Made by a program: the position numbers and the translations under genes
The notes under the pieces: generated by a model
Told to the model about the DNA's origin: nothing
Database searches by the model: none
Seen by the model: the letters and a program-made list of their open reading frames with translations, nothing else
Assembly (NCBI GenBank): GCA_029265815.1
Contig: JAJUGU010000013.1
Location: 1-33,588, forward strand
DNA length: 33,588 bases
From: Anaerolineaceae bacterium
GTDB taxonomy: Bacteria; Chloroflexota; Anaerolineae; Anaerolineales; Anaerolineaceae
Direction: 5' to 3'
Part shown: positions 16,885-25,089 of the stretch, piece after piece
Numbering within the stretch: the first letter of the stretch is position 1
How the letters are laid out: every line of letters starts with the position of its first letter

Positions 16885-17280
16885 ATGTCGGTTCAATATT
16901 ATGAAGGTGTTGGTCGCCGCAAGGAAAGCACTGCCCGTGTGCGTTTGATGAGCGGAACAGGCAAATTTACTGTAAATGATCGCCCCGTGGAAGAATATTT
17001 TCCGCGTACTGGCGACCTTGAAGCCATTCTTGGCCCTCTGACCGCAGCTGCACAGGATCGGTCTTCATTTGACATCACAGCCACCGTGCGCGGTGGTGGA
17101 GTGACCGGTCAGACCGATTCAGTGCAATTAGGCCTGGCTCGTGCACTGGTCAAACTCAATGCTGAAAACACTGCTCTACTGCGTAAAGGCGGCTATCTGA
17201 CCCGGGATCCACGCGTGAAAGAACGCAAGAAACCTGGTCTCAAGAGAGCCCGCAAGGCACCTACCTACACAAAACGTTAA
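16885..17280 (+). CDS. rpsI: 30S ribosomal protein S9
   Basis: The 131-residue product starts MSVQYYEGVGRRKESTARVRL and ends with LTRDPRVKERKKPGLKRARK and a KR terminus that reaches P-site tRNA. The middle has VRGGGVTGQTDSVQLGLARAL. SD AAAGGAG precedes ATG 16885. It is the last gene of the long ribosomal string; a strong hairpin follows 41 bases after the stop. Confidence 0.98.
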   Translation: MSVQYYEGVGRRKESTARVRLMSGTGKFTVNDRPVEEYFPRTGDLEAILGPLTAAAQDRSSFDITATVRGGGVTGQTDSVQLGLARALVKLNAENTALLRKGGYLTRDPRVKERKKPGLKRARKAPTYTKR

Positions 17281-17321
17281 TCTTCAGGTTATTCCTGATC
17301 ACTCGAGGTGCAGTCACTTAT

Positions 17322-17367
17322 GGCTGATCGGAAATGATCGAATGACAATTCGATCTTCCGGTCAGCC
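17322..17367 (+). terminator. Long hairpin after rpsI, probable terminator
   Basis: GGCTGATCGGAA (17322-17333) pairs with TTCCGGTCAGCC (17356-17367), and GATCGAAT (17336-17343) pairs with ATTCGATC (17348-17355) around a GACA loop, with one AT bulge. That makes about 20 pairs with a single G-U. The following bases are TTGAGTCAG, not a T-run, so it may act as a factor-assisted terminator or mRNA 3'-end stabiliser. It closes the ribosomal string ahead of mazG. Confidence 0.7.
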
Positions 17368-17409
17368 TTGAGTCAGATTGCATCTCTTTGTTTAATAATC
17401 GGAGTTCAC

Positions 17410-18543
17410 ATGCCTAATAAAACACAACAAATTGTTAATCTTCTAGCAGAAAATTCGAGTGAATTGGAGAAGTTATTTCCGGGAGAGTTCGATAAAGGAA
17501 TTCAATTGATTAGCGGAAGTATTTTAACTAGAAGTCATTTTCTTCCATTTTCTCCAGAATTTCCTGTGTTGATCGAATTGCAGCCTGAAGGGTTGGACAT
17601 ACAGCAGTTAAAAAACCTGCTCCTATTAAACTATTCAGTTGAAACTCGCGCGTGTGTACTTCAAGAGCTGGATAACCTGAATATTGCATGGATATTGACA
17701 ACAATTTCTGAAATTAATTTGATTGACCATCCGATAAGAGCAATATTCATTCCTGCTGGGAACTCTGGTTCGTCACTGGAGGGATTCATGGACATCATTG
17801 CCCGTCTGCGGGCACCTGATGGATGTCCGTGGGATCGTAAACAGACTCATGCCAGCCTGCGCCCCTATTTACTTGAAGAAACCTATGAAGCACTTGACGC
17901 GCTTGATCGTGGTGATCTTGTGGATCTTAAAGAAGAACTTGGAGATATTTTGCTGCAAATCGCGCTCCACGCTCAGATCGCCAGTGAGAATGGAGATTTT
18001 ACGATCACTGAAGTGTTGGCAGCAATTTCAAACAAGATCGTATCCCGGCACCCGCACGTTTTTGGCGATGTCAGTGTTCGAGACGATCGCGATGTGGTTA
18101 AAAATTGGGAAAAATTAAAAGAAATCGAACGAGCTGAAAATGGTCGGGACCAATCTAAAGGACTGCTGGATGGCATCCCAACCACATTGCCAGCCCTGTC
18201 ACAGGCACAGGTTATCCAGGACCGCGCCGCAAGGGTGGGATTTGACTGGCCAGAAATTGCACCTGTTGTCGATAAGGTAATGGAAGAACTGCAGGAAGTG
18301 AAGAATGCCTCCACAGAAAAAGAACGTGCCGGGGAACTGGGTGATCTTCTATTTGCAGTGGTAAATCTGATCAGATGGTATCGGGTGGATGCAGAATCAG
18401 CATTGCGACAGACGAATCAAAAATTCCGCCGACGATTTGCCTACCTGGAGGAACACTCAAAGTCGACCGGAAAAGATTTGCCAAAGATGACCCTTGAAGA
18501 GATGGATGCGCTCTGGGAAGAAGCCAAACGATTGGAAGAATGA
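17410..18543 (+). CDS. mazG: MazG-family nucleoside triphosphate pyrophosphohydrolase with unusual N-terminal extension
   Basis: The 377-residue product hydrolyses NTPs/dNTPs to monophosphates by family homology. Two MazG modules are visible: residues 124-240 with GCPWDRKQTHASLRPYLLEE (Glu156, 157, 160) and EELGD (175-179), and residues 280-340 with EELQEV and GELGDLLFAVVNLIRW. The first 120 residues are not MazG; FPVLIELQPEGLDIQQLKNL and the ending AIFIPAG resemble the last part of the tetrapyrrole-methylase domain fused to MazG in YabN-type proteins, but the SAM-binding half is absent. I chose ATG 17410 with GGAG five bases ahead; TTG 17368 abuts the terminator hairpin. Confidence 0.9.
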   Translation: MPNKTQQIVNLLAENSSELEKLFPGEFDKGIQLISGSILTRSHFLPFSPEFPVLIELQPEGLDIQQLKNLLLLNYSVETRACVLQELDNLNIAWILTTISEINLIDHPIRAIFIPAGNSGSSLEGFMDIIARLRAPDGCPWDRKQTHASLRPYLLEETYEALDALDRGDLVDLKEELGDILLQIALHAQIASENGDFTITEVLAAISNKIVSRHPHVFGDVSVRDDRDVVKNWEKLKEIERAENGRDQSKGLLDGIPTTLPALSQAQVIQDRAARVGFDWPEIAPVVDKVMEELQEVKNASTEKERAGELGDLLFAVVNLIRWYRVDAESALRQTNQKFRRRFAYLEEHSKSTGKDLPKMTLEEMDALWEEAKRLEE

Positions 18544-18596
18544 ACGAATGATTTACCTCATGACAGGCAGACTGGTGAAACTGTTCACCGCTCGAT

Positions 18597-18602
18597 TATA
18601 AT
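18597..18602 (+). promoter_or_regulatory. -10-like TATAAT ahead of the FTCD gene
   Basis: A perfect TATAAT sits 28 bases ahead of ATG 18631 in the 87-base gap after mazG. No good -35 box is visible at 16-18 bases upstream (GGTGAA or TGGTGA), so an activator or only a weak promoter may operate here. Confidence 0.4.
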
Positions 18603-18630
18603 TACACCATCACATTATTCGAGGAGACCC

Positions 18631-20166
18631 ATGGCGCAACCTTTGATCGAGTGTATTCCAAATTATTCTGAAGCCAGGCGTCCAGAAGTGATGGATGCCA
18701 TTGTAAATTCCATTCTCTCCGTTCCGGGTGTGACTGTTCTGGATCGCCATTCAGACATTGACCACAACCGCACCGTGATCACTATGGTTGGATCTCCGGA
18801 TGCGGTTGAGGAAGCGGCGTTTCAATCGATTAAAAAAGCACAGGAATTAATTGATCTCAATGAGCATGAAGGTGCTCATCCGCGTATTGGAGCAACCGAT
18901 GTTGTACCGTTTGTGCCTATCTCAGATGTGACAATGGGTGAATGCGTTGAACTGGCCAGAAGACTAGGAAAAAGGGTAGGAGAAGAGCTTTCAATACCAG
19001 TTTATTTATATGAAGAAGCCGCAACCAGACCTGAGCGGCAGAACCTTGAAAATATTCGAAAGGGTCAGTTTGAGGGATTAAAAGGTGAAATTGAAACCAA
19101 CCCTGAACGATTTCCTGATTTTGGCCCTGCAAAGTTAGGATCTGCGGGCGCAACGGTGATTGGAGCGAGGGCACCGCTGATTGCGTTCAATGTTTACCTT
19201 AACACAGCAGATGTTACCATCGCGCAGAAGATAGCCAAAGCTGTGCGCAATTCTTCAGGTGGGCTGCGTTTTGTAAAAGCAATGGGTGTCATGGTGGAAG
19301 GTTTGGCTCAGGTCTCAATGAATCTGACGAATTTCACTAAAACTCCAATCCCGCGAGTGGTCGAAATGGTCAGGCGCGAAGCCCAGCGGTACGGTGTCGG
19401 TATTCATCACAGTGAACTTGTGGGGCTCATTCCACAGGCTGCATTAATAGATACAGCTGTCTGGTATACACAGCTTGACCAATTCGAACCACAGCAGATT
19501 CTCGAGAGCCGGTTGTTTAATGTAATGAAATCCGAATCTGCAGCACCAGCAAAACCATATTCATTTCTTGATGATCTGGCCAGCGAAAATCCAACACCTG
19601 GCGGAGGGTCGGCGGCTGCATTTACTGCTGCAGAAGCCGCGGCGCTTGTGGCGATGGTGGGACGCGTGACGGTAGGGAAGAAGAAATATGCCCAGGTTGA
19701 AGCTGACATGTATAAGATAATAGAACGGGCAGATACATTGCGCCGGGAGTTGACTGCAGGTGTGGATGAAGATGCTGCTTCTTTTGAAGAGTATCTTCAG
19801 GCAATTCGCTTGCCTAAAAATACTGAGCAGGAGATAAAAGAGCGTGAGCGCGCAATTGAAGCCGCGACTCTACATGCGGCACAGGTTCCGCATCACACAG
19901 CTGGACTGGCGATGGAAGTGCTTTCACTGGCCATTACAGCTGCAACTATCGGTAATGTCAATGCCATCTCCGACGCTGCATCGGCTGTTAATATGGCTGC
20001 TGCAGCGGTAAAAAGCGCGGGTTTAAATGTATTGATCAATCTCAAGGGATTACAGGATCAATCAAAAGGAAAACCAATGGCCGACGATATCCGAAGGTAT
20101 TGCGAAGAAATTAAGACCGCAGAAACTAGAATTAATGAAATCTTTTACGATCGCGCCGGATTCTAA
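18631..20166 (+). CDS. ftcD: Bifunctional glutamate formimidoyltransferase / formimidoyl-THF cyclodeaminase
   Basis: The 511-residue product joins two enzymes of histidine-derived one-carbon transfer. Residues 1-300 are the formimidoyltransferase: LIECIPNYSEARRPEV, HSDIDHNRTVITMVG, and EHEGAHPRIGATDVVPFVP, where His83 matches the catalytic His of the mammalian enzyme. Residues 312-511 are the cyclodeaminase: SFLDDLASENPTPGGGSAAA and later TAATIGNVNAISDAASA. The fused form is known in animals and many bacteria. SD CGAGGAGA lies 7 bases ahead of ATG 18631. No other hut genes are nearby, so its histidine-degradation partners must be elsewhere. Confidence 0.95.
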   Translation: MAQPLIECIPNYSEARRPEVMDAIVNSILSVPGVTVLDRHSDIDHNRTVITMVGSPDAVEEAAFQSIKKAQELIDLNEHEGAHPRIGATDVVPFVPISDVTMGECVELARRLGKRVGEELSIPVYLYEEAATRPERQNLENIRKGQFEGLKGEIETNPERFPDFGPAKLGSAGATVIGARAPLIAFNVYLNTADVTIAQKIAKAVRNSSGGLRFVKAMGVMVEGLAQVSMNLTNFTKTPIPRVVEMVRREAQRYGVGIHHSELVGLIPQAALIDTAVWYTQLDQFEPQQILESRLFNVMKSESAAPAKPYSFLDDLASENPTPGGGSAAAFTAAEAAALVAMVGRVTVGKKKYAQVEADMYKIIERADTLRRELTAGVDEDAASFEEYLQAIRLPKNTEQEIKERERAIEAATLHAAQVPHHTAGLAMEVLSLAITAATIGNVNAISDAASAVNMAAAAVKSAGLNVLINLKGLQDQSKGKPMADDIRRYCEEIKTAETRINEIFYDRAGF

Positions 20167-20193
20167 CCGAGAAACGCAATTAGGAGAGTTGGC

Positions 20194-20748
20194 ATGGGAA
20201 TCAAATCAGATCGCTGGATAAGAAAAATGGCTCTTGAGCAGCATATGATCGAACCGTTTGTTGAAAACCAGGTACGTGATGGAGTGATCTCTTATGGTCT
20301 CTCTTCTTATGGATATGATATCCGAGTAGCGGATGAATTTAAAATATTTACCAATGTTTACAGCGCTATCGTAGATCCAAAGAAATTCGATACTCGTTCT
20401 ATGATCGATTTTCAAGGTGAGGTTTGTGTTATCCCTCCTAATTCCTTTGTTTTAGCCCGCACAGTAGAATACTTTCGTATTCCACGTAATGTTCTCACCA
20501 TTTGTGTCGGCAAGAGCACTTATGCCCGCTGTGGAATCATCGTCAATGTAACCCCGTTCGAACCTGAATGGGAAGGGTATGTTACGCTCGAAATCTCTAA
20601 TACCACTCCATTGCCGGCGAAAATTTATGCAAATGAAGGAATTTCTCAGGTTTTATTCTTTGAAGGCGATGAAGAATGTGAAATCTCTTATGCGGATCGT
20701 AAGGGAAAATATCAGAAACAACAGTCAATTCTCTTACCACGGCTATAG
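20194..20748 (+). CDS. dcd: dCTP deaminase
   Basis: The 184-residue product deaminates dCTP to dUTP (or, in the bifunctional form, to dUMP). Family motifs: [13 protein letters not shown] (38-49), [20 protein letters not shown] with Ser108 and Arg112, and [11 protein letters not shown] with catalytic Glu133. The fold is that of trimeric dUTPases. The sequence is closest in style to mono-functional dCTP deaminases, but the bifunctional form cannot be excluded. SD TAGGAGAG lies about 6 bases ahead of ATG 20194. Confidence 0.95.
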   Translation: MGIKSDRWIRKMALEQHMIEPFVENQVRDGVISYGLSSYGYDIRVADEFKIFTNVYSAIVDPKKFDTRSMIDFQGEVCVIPPNSFVLARTVEYFRIPRNVLTICVGKSTYARCGIIVNVTPFEPEWEGYVTLEISNTTPLPAKIYANEGISQVLFFEGDEECEISYADRKGKYQKQQSILLPRL

Positions 20749-20775
20749 TTGTTTGAGTCATTTTCACACATATCC

Positions 20776-22062
20776 ATGAGCAGAAAAATGATCCGAAAAC
20801 CATTATTGATCACATTCCTAAGCGTTGTGGCGGCTGTACTTTTGAGTGGATGTACCGTCGTGGAGTCTTTCCAACCGACTGTTACAGAGACACCTTCACC
20901 AACATTTACCTCATCACCACCGCCGCCAACACCAACGCCAACAGCGACAAAAATCCCGTATTATGCTAAAGCCACGGTGTTTTCAGGCGACCTTCAGGTA
21001 CCGATCCTGATCTATCACCGGTTCATTCCTGATTTTGACGGCGAAACGACCTCGATGAAAATGCAGTATTCAGAGTTTAAAAGGGAACTGCAAGCACTTT
21101 ATGACGCAGGGTTCAGTCTTATTTCACTTAAGAGCTGGATCGATGGTACCTTTATCGTGCCAGAGGGCAGGAAACCGCTAATCATTACTATGGATGATGC
21201 CTGGTTTGCTGATCAGATTTTTATCAACGAGGATGGTACACCATCGGAATACTCAGCGATTGGCATCATGTGGCGTTTCGCCAATGAACATCCAGATTTT
21301 GGCTTCCATGCAGCTTTGTTTGCCATTATGGGAGATAAGTTTTATGGCGATGTTTTTCTAGAGAGTTATCAACGTTTTATCGTCAGTGAAGGTACAGCCT
21401 GGAAGGATAAGCTGGGGAACACGATGGTCTGGGCATTAGAGAATGGAATCGAAGTCGGCAACCATACCTTCCTTCACCCCCGACTTTCGGAGATCAAAAA
21501 CAACTCTGACATTCAATATCAATTGAGTCAAAATGATATCTACGCGCGAACTTTCCTTGAGAGAGTAGGACGCAGCGATCTTTTTGAAAAAATGGATAAC
21601 ATTATCGCGCTGCCAGAAGGGAGGTGGCCTGCTACGCAATCTGGCAGGGATGTCATATTAAACTATATCAATCCCGAAGGGAAACCTGTTATGGCAGTTA
21701 TGGAAGCATACAATATGGATGCCGTTCAGTTTACCCCTTCCTATTTCAGCTCTGACTTTAATCCATACGCTATTCCGCGTATTACTGCATCACCGTTTTT
21801 TGTGAACTATATTGTAGAAAACAGGGATTTGATTCCCACAGCTTTAACCTGTGAACTTGGTCCTATGGATGAAGAAAAATCCAAAGACCAAACCTCATTA
21901 TCAATAGTAATTAAAAATGCTATAGAAACCGGATTGTGTCCGGAGGGCGTCTATCACGTAAATGGATTCATTTTCTATGTAGAAAATGAAAACTTGACTG
22001 TACATGCTACACCGACAGGTGAAATTGCTATTTCAGAAAATACTCAAACGCCGGCACCATAA
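20776..22062 (+). CDS. Polysaccharide deacetylase-like lipoprotein
   Basis: The 428-residue product has a lipoprotein signal: basic MSRKMIRK, hydrophobic segment, and lipobox LLSGC with Cys26. A Pro/Thr/Ser-rich linker (about 35-58) follows, then a CE4-like fold with IYHRF (79-83), LIITMDDAW (Asp140, Asp141) and GNHTFLHP (His230, His234). Canonical CE4 enzymes read TFDDG, so the Asp-Asp and His-x3-His metal motif is kept but the surrounding residues are divergent. It would act at the cell surface on a glycan. I chose ATG 20776 because a TTG at 20749 abuts the dcd stop; neither has a clear SD. Confidence 0.82.
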   Translation: MSRKMIRKPLLITFLSVVAAVLLSGCTVVESFQPTVTETPSPTFTSSPPPPTPTPTATKIPYYAKATVFSGDLQVPILIYHRFIPDFDGETTSMKMQYSEFKRELQALYDAGFSLISLKSWIDGTFIVPEGRKPLIITMDDAWFADQIFINEDGTPSEYSAIGIMWRFANEHPDFGFHAALFAIMGDKFYGDVFLESYQRFIVSEGTAWKDKLGNTMVWALENGIEVGNHTFLHPRLSEIKNNSDIQYQLSQNDIYARTFLERVGRSDLFEKMDNIIALPEGRWPATQSGRDVILNYINPEGKPVMAVMEAYNMDAVQFTPSYFSSDFNPYAIPRITASPFFVNYIVENRDLIPTALTCELGPMDEEKSKDQTSLSIVIKNAIETGLCPEGVYHVNGFIFYVENENLTVHATPTGEIAISENTQTPAP

Positions 22063-22068
22063 TCCCAG

Positions 22069-22096
22069 ACCGCTGAGAAATCAGCGGTTTTTCTTT
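22069..22096 (+). terminator. Rho-independent terminator after the lipoprotein gene
   Basis: ACCGCTGA (22069-22076), GAAA loop, TCAGCGGT (22081-22088) form a perfect 8-bp stem, followed by TTTTCTTT. It ends the dcd/lipoprotein unit. A TATAAT box (22098-22103) begins directly after and may be part of the promoter for the next gene, though no -35 box is clear. Confidence 0.9.
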
Positions 22097-22130
22097 GTAT
22101 AATATTGTCACCAATTGTGTTGGAGGGTGA

Positions 22131-23474
22131 ATGATAAAGATCAAGAATGTCATTAAACGCACAGGGGCAATCGTTCCATTTACCCCTGAACGGATCACCA
22201 ATGCAATCTACCGCGCAGCTGTCGAAGTCGGTGGGCGTGATCGGAAAACTGCCGAGGAATTAACCCGCTTGGTGATTGAAATCCTGGAGAGTAATCCTGA
22301 TCCTGATTACACGCCACATATTGAAGAAATTCAAGATGTTGTGGAAAAGGTATTGATTGAAACCGGCCATGCCCGAGTAGCGAAAGCATATATACTGTAT
22401 CGCGATGAGCGCGCCCGACACAGGAGACAGAAGGAAGCTCAAGTCGCACGCCCTTCTGAAAATATCCCCTGGGCTAAGATCTGGCATGTACTGGATTGGG
22501 CAGTGGATCATCGCCTAAACACGGTTGATGGGTTAAATTTCCGCATTCGAACCGGAGAACTCTCACAGGTTATCACTGAATCTGAGGCAGCTTACATAGT
22601 TGATATTGAGAATGCTGTAAAGAGCATTCTCGCACGGCGAGACGAATTGAAGATGGTGATCATTACTGGGCCTTCTTCTTCAGGAAAAACGACAACCACG
22701 ATCAGGGTGGGCGAAAAACTGAAACAAGCAGGGATGAAACTGGTTGCGGTAAATTTGGATAATTATTTCTTTGATCTTGAATTTCATCCCAAAGATGAAT
22801 TTGGCGATTATGATTTTGAAACCCCGCAAGCTCTCGACCTGGAATTAATCAACCAGCATTTACGACAATTGATTGCTGGTGAAGAAGTCTCGATCCCTTA
22901 TTATGATTTTAAAATCGGACACAGGATTCCAGATCAAACACGGTTACGGTTAAATAAAGATGAAGTGATCCTGATTGATTCATTGCACGGGTTGTTTCCA
23001 GCTATGACAAAAGGGATCGATGACGCCATAAAATTCAAACTTTACCTGGAGCCGCTATTGCAGATGAAGGGCAATGATGGTGAGTATATTCATTGGACAG
23101 ATATCCGATTGATAAGAAGGATGCTGCGTGATGCTGCTCACCGTGCATACGATCCACGGCAGACGCTGGAACACTGGCACTATGTTCGCACCAGCGAGAT
23201 GCGAAACATTATCCCTAATATCAACACAGCTGATGCGATCATTAATTCAGCCATGCCTTACGAATTAGCGATCTATGCTGCGCGTATGAAGACAGAATTT
23301 CAAAAATGGGCAATGGAATACAGAGATAATCCATTACGTGAAGATGCTTACAACCGGGCTGACCGTGTGGCAAAATTGCTTTCCTGGATTACTCCGGTTA
23401 CAGATGATTCTCTTGTCCCGACAGATTCAGTTGTCAGAGAATTTATCGGTGGATCGAGTCTAAAATATGAATAA
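22131..23474 (+). CDS. ATP-cone / uridine-kinase-like fusion protein
   Basis: The 447-residue product has an ATP-cone at residues 1-95 (IKNVIKRTGAIVPFTPERIT, then a helix-rich region ending KAYILYRDERAR), the allosteric nucleotide-sensing domain best known from ribonucleotide reductase and NrdR. After a linker, residues 170-400 form a P-loop kinase: GPSSSGKTTTT (180-190), LDNYFFD, DSLHGLFPAM and the PRK/uridine kinase-type IRRMLRDAAHR. Similar fusions occur in several phyla. The natural substrate is unknown; uridine or a related nucleoside is the first guess. SD GGAGG lies 5 bases ahead of ATG 22131. Confidence 0.88.
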   Translation: MIKIKNVIKRTGAIVPFTPERITNAIYRAAVEVGGRDRKTAEELTRLVIEILESNPDPDYTPHIEEIQDVVEKVLIETGHARVAKAYILYRDERARHRRQKEAQVARPSENIPWAKIWHVLDWAVDHRLNTVDGLNFRIRTGELSQVITESEAAYIVDIENAVKSILARRDELKMVIITGPSSSGKTTTTIRVGEKLKQAGMKLVAVNLDNYFFDLEFHPKDEFGDYDFETPQALDLELINQHLRQLIAGEEVSIPYYDFKIGHRIPDQTRLRLNKDEVILIDSLHGLFPAMTKGIDDAIKFKLYLEPLLQMKGNDGEYIHWTDIRLIRRMLRDAAHRAYDPRQTLEHWHYVRTSEMRNIIPNINTADAIINSAMPYELAIYAARMKTEFQKWAMEYRDNPLREDAYNRADRVAKLLSWITPVTDDSLVPTDSVVREFIGGSSLKYE

Positions 23475-23541
23475 ATATCGAACATGCAGAATTCTGAATG
23501 TGTAAGAATAATTGAGATAGAAGGGTAACAATTGGATTTAT

Positions 23542-23573
23542 AAAAAAACGAGAGCATTGCGCCCTCGTTTTTT
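23542..23573. terminator. Bidirectional terminator between converging genes
   Basis: AAAAAAACGAG (23542-23552) pairs with CTCGTTTTTT (23564-23573), with an 11-base loop. Both strands give a stem followed by a T-run, so it would stop the kinase gene (plus) and the DUF5667 gene (minus). Confidence 0.85.
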
Positions 23574-23593
23574 AATCAGTTGCTACGGTTTAT

Positions 23594-24487
23594 TTAATTG
23601 CCTTTGCCGCCAGGATTACCGTTTCCTCCAGGGGTGGGGATTCCCTGGTATCCATTCCCTTGAACCGGGGTGTTTTCAGAGGGTGGGTTACCAGACTGGT
23701 TTTCTGGTTCTCCAATCGGAGCTGCGGTTCCGTTCTGAGCTGGCTGCCCGCCATTTTGGGTTGCTTCATTTCCGGGTTCAGGAGTGTTCTCCCAACCAGA
23801 ACGAAATTCATTGTATGCTCCCTCCGGATCGGTGATGCCGGACTGGACGAGCTGGATGCGTTCCTGAAGGATAGTCCTTGTTCTTAGAAGGATTGGATCA
23901 TCTACTTGCTGATCCATTAATTGTTCTCTTGTTTGTAGTGTATCCCTGATGCGTAACAGAGCTTGAATTGCATCTTCTTTTTCAAGAGATAATGCCTGGT
24001 GAAGAGCAAGGTTGATCTGATTTTCAAGTCGTGCAAACACTGCATCAGGGGGCATGATACCAGCCTCTTTCAGATCGTTGATTTCATCGATCCTTCTGAG
24101 GGCATAATTCAATGCCAGTTCTACTTTTGTTTCTGGCGATTGGGTCAATTCCAGGGTTATGTCTTCTGTTAGTGTTTTTACTGGATACAGCAATTCATCT
24201 GGTGTACTGTCTTGTGCAGCATATACCGTGGCTGTCGAACCACCAAAAACCAAACCGATGGTAAGCAATATTGCTAATAATGTGCTCATTTTTCGCTCCT
24301 TTTTTGGTAACTTGTTCCAATTATTTAGACGATGTTCAGGAGCGTTTGTTATGGGTGATTTGCTGATCAGTTTTGCCTGAGCGAGGAAACGCAATTTTCC
24401 TTCTTTGGCTTTTTCTTTATCTCTGGGAGGAAATTGATTGAGCTGACTCAACGTTTCGAGAATCTCTTTCTTCCGCTTATTGAACAT
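23594..24487 (-). CDS. DUF5667-type membrane protein, probable partner of the upstream ECF sigma factor
   Basis: The 297-residue product has a basic cytoplasmic N-terminus (1-66), one membrane segment (68-91, STLLAILLTIGLVFGGSTA), then an outside domain that opens with STPDELLYPVKTLTEDITLE, the DUF5667 signature, and helical repeats. The last 75 residues are rich in Gly, Pro and Asn. By position and topology it is probably the anti-sigma or a membrane sensor for the sigma gene just upstream, which it overlaps by 11 bases. I chose ATG 24487, six bases after AAGGAGA; ATG 24490 is also in frame. Confidence 0.82.
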   Translation of the reverse strand: MFNKRKKEILETLSQLNQFPPRDKEKAKEGKLRFLAQAKLISKSPITNAPEHRLNNWNKLPKKERKMSTLLAILLTIGLVFGGSTATVYAAQDSTPDELLYPVKTLTEDITLELTQSPETKVELALNYALRRIDEINDLKEAGIMPPDAVFARLENQINLALHQALSLEKEDAIQALLRIRDTLQTREQLMDQQVDDPILLRTRTILQERIQLVQSGITDPEGAYNEFRSGWENTPEPGNEATQNGGQPAQNGTAAPIGEPENQSGNPPSENTPVQGNGYQGIPTPGGNGNPGGKGN

Positions 24488-25037
24488 CATATTTCTCCTT
24501 CTTTTGCAGCTCCTTGCGAAGTGCGTTTAATGCCCGGAATAATTGACCTCTTATCGCGCCATTTTTCTTTTTTAGAAGGTGAGCTATGTCTTCATTATCC
24601 CAACCTTCTAAATATTTTAAGATGATAATCTGTTGTTGTTCCATCGTTAGTGACAATAATGCTCTGCGTGCTTTTGAGATCATAATATTTTGATGCGCCT
24701 GATCATCAACAGTAATTGCTTCTGCAGGGAGATCATCTGTCAACTCTTCTGGCTCCAATTTGCTATGGCGGTAGTAATCAATGACCCAATTGTGGGCAAC
24801 TCGATACAGATAAGACTTGAGATGATCAACCGGGCCCTGTGAATTGTGCAACGCTCTCAAAAATCTCAAGAAAGTATCTGATAGGCACTCCTCAACGATC
24901 TGCTGGTTTCCCAAAAGACGCATGGCGTAGCGATACAATAGTGGACTATAAATTTCGTAGATTTCAGACAGCGCCTTTTCATCAAATTGCTGCGCCTGTC
25001 GAAGCAGTTCTTTTTCGTCAAATTTCATCGCATCCAT
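24477..25037 (-). CDS. ECF-family RNA polymerase sigma factor
   Basis: The product (186 residues from ATG 25037) shows region 2 (ALSEIYEIYSPLLYRYAMRL, DTFLRFLRAL, HLKSYLYRVAHNWVIDYYR) and region 4 (LTMEQQQIIILKYLEGWDNE, DIAHLLKKKNGAIRGQLFRA). It lacks other sigma70 regions, so it is an ECF sigma. The start is uncertain: TTG 25061, ATG 25037 and ATG 25028 are all in frame and none has an SD. It is paired with the DUF5667 gene. A good sigma70-type promoter lies upstream, so its own transcription appears to depend on the main sigma. Confidence 0.88.
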   Translation of the reverse strand: MDAMKFDEKELLRQAQQFDEKALSEIYEIYSPLLYRYAMRLLGNQQIVEECLSDTFLRFLRALHNSQGPVDHLKSYLYRVAHNWVIDYYRHSKLEPEELTDDLPAEAITVDDQAHQNIMISKARRALLSLTMEQQQIIILKYLEGWDNEDIAHLLKKKNGAIRGQLFRALNALRKELQKKEKYDVQ

Positions 25038-25073
25038 TAATAAAGACGTGCCATCTGGCAAACAGTTACGGTA

Positions 25074-25089
25074 GAATTATCGATAATTC
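25074..25089. promoter_or_regulatory. 16-bp perfect palindrome between divergent genes, operator candidate
   Basis: GAATTATCGATAATTC reads the same on both strands. It covers the predicted start of transcription of the sigma gene (about 25083) and lies directly upstream of the -10-like TATACT of the phosphatase gene. A dimeric regulator bound there would be placed to block both genes. No regulator is identifiable from the sequence. Confidence 0.5.

Noticed and set aside
22098-22103. TATAAT right after the terminator at 22069-22096
   Set aside because: No -35 box or TGn extension at the right spacing; kept only as a remark under the terminator.
23483-23500. Near-palindrome centred on CAGAATTCTG after the kinase stop
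   Set aside because: The 10-bp core is short and AT-rich, lies in a 3' region with no promoter next to it, and has no partner copy.
23557-23835. Plus-strand frame opposite the DUF5667 gene
   Set aside because: It starts inside the bidirectional terminator and mirrors the low-complexity tail of the DUF5667 protein, so it is a shadow.
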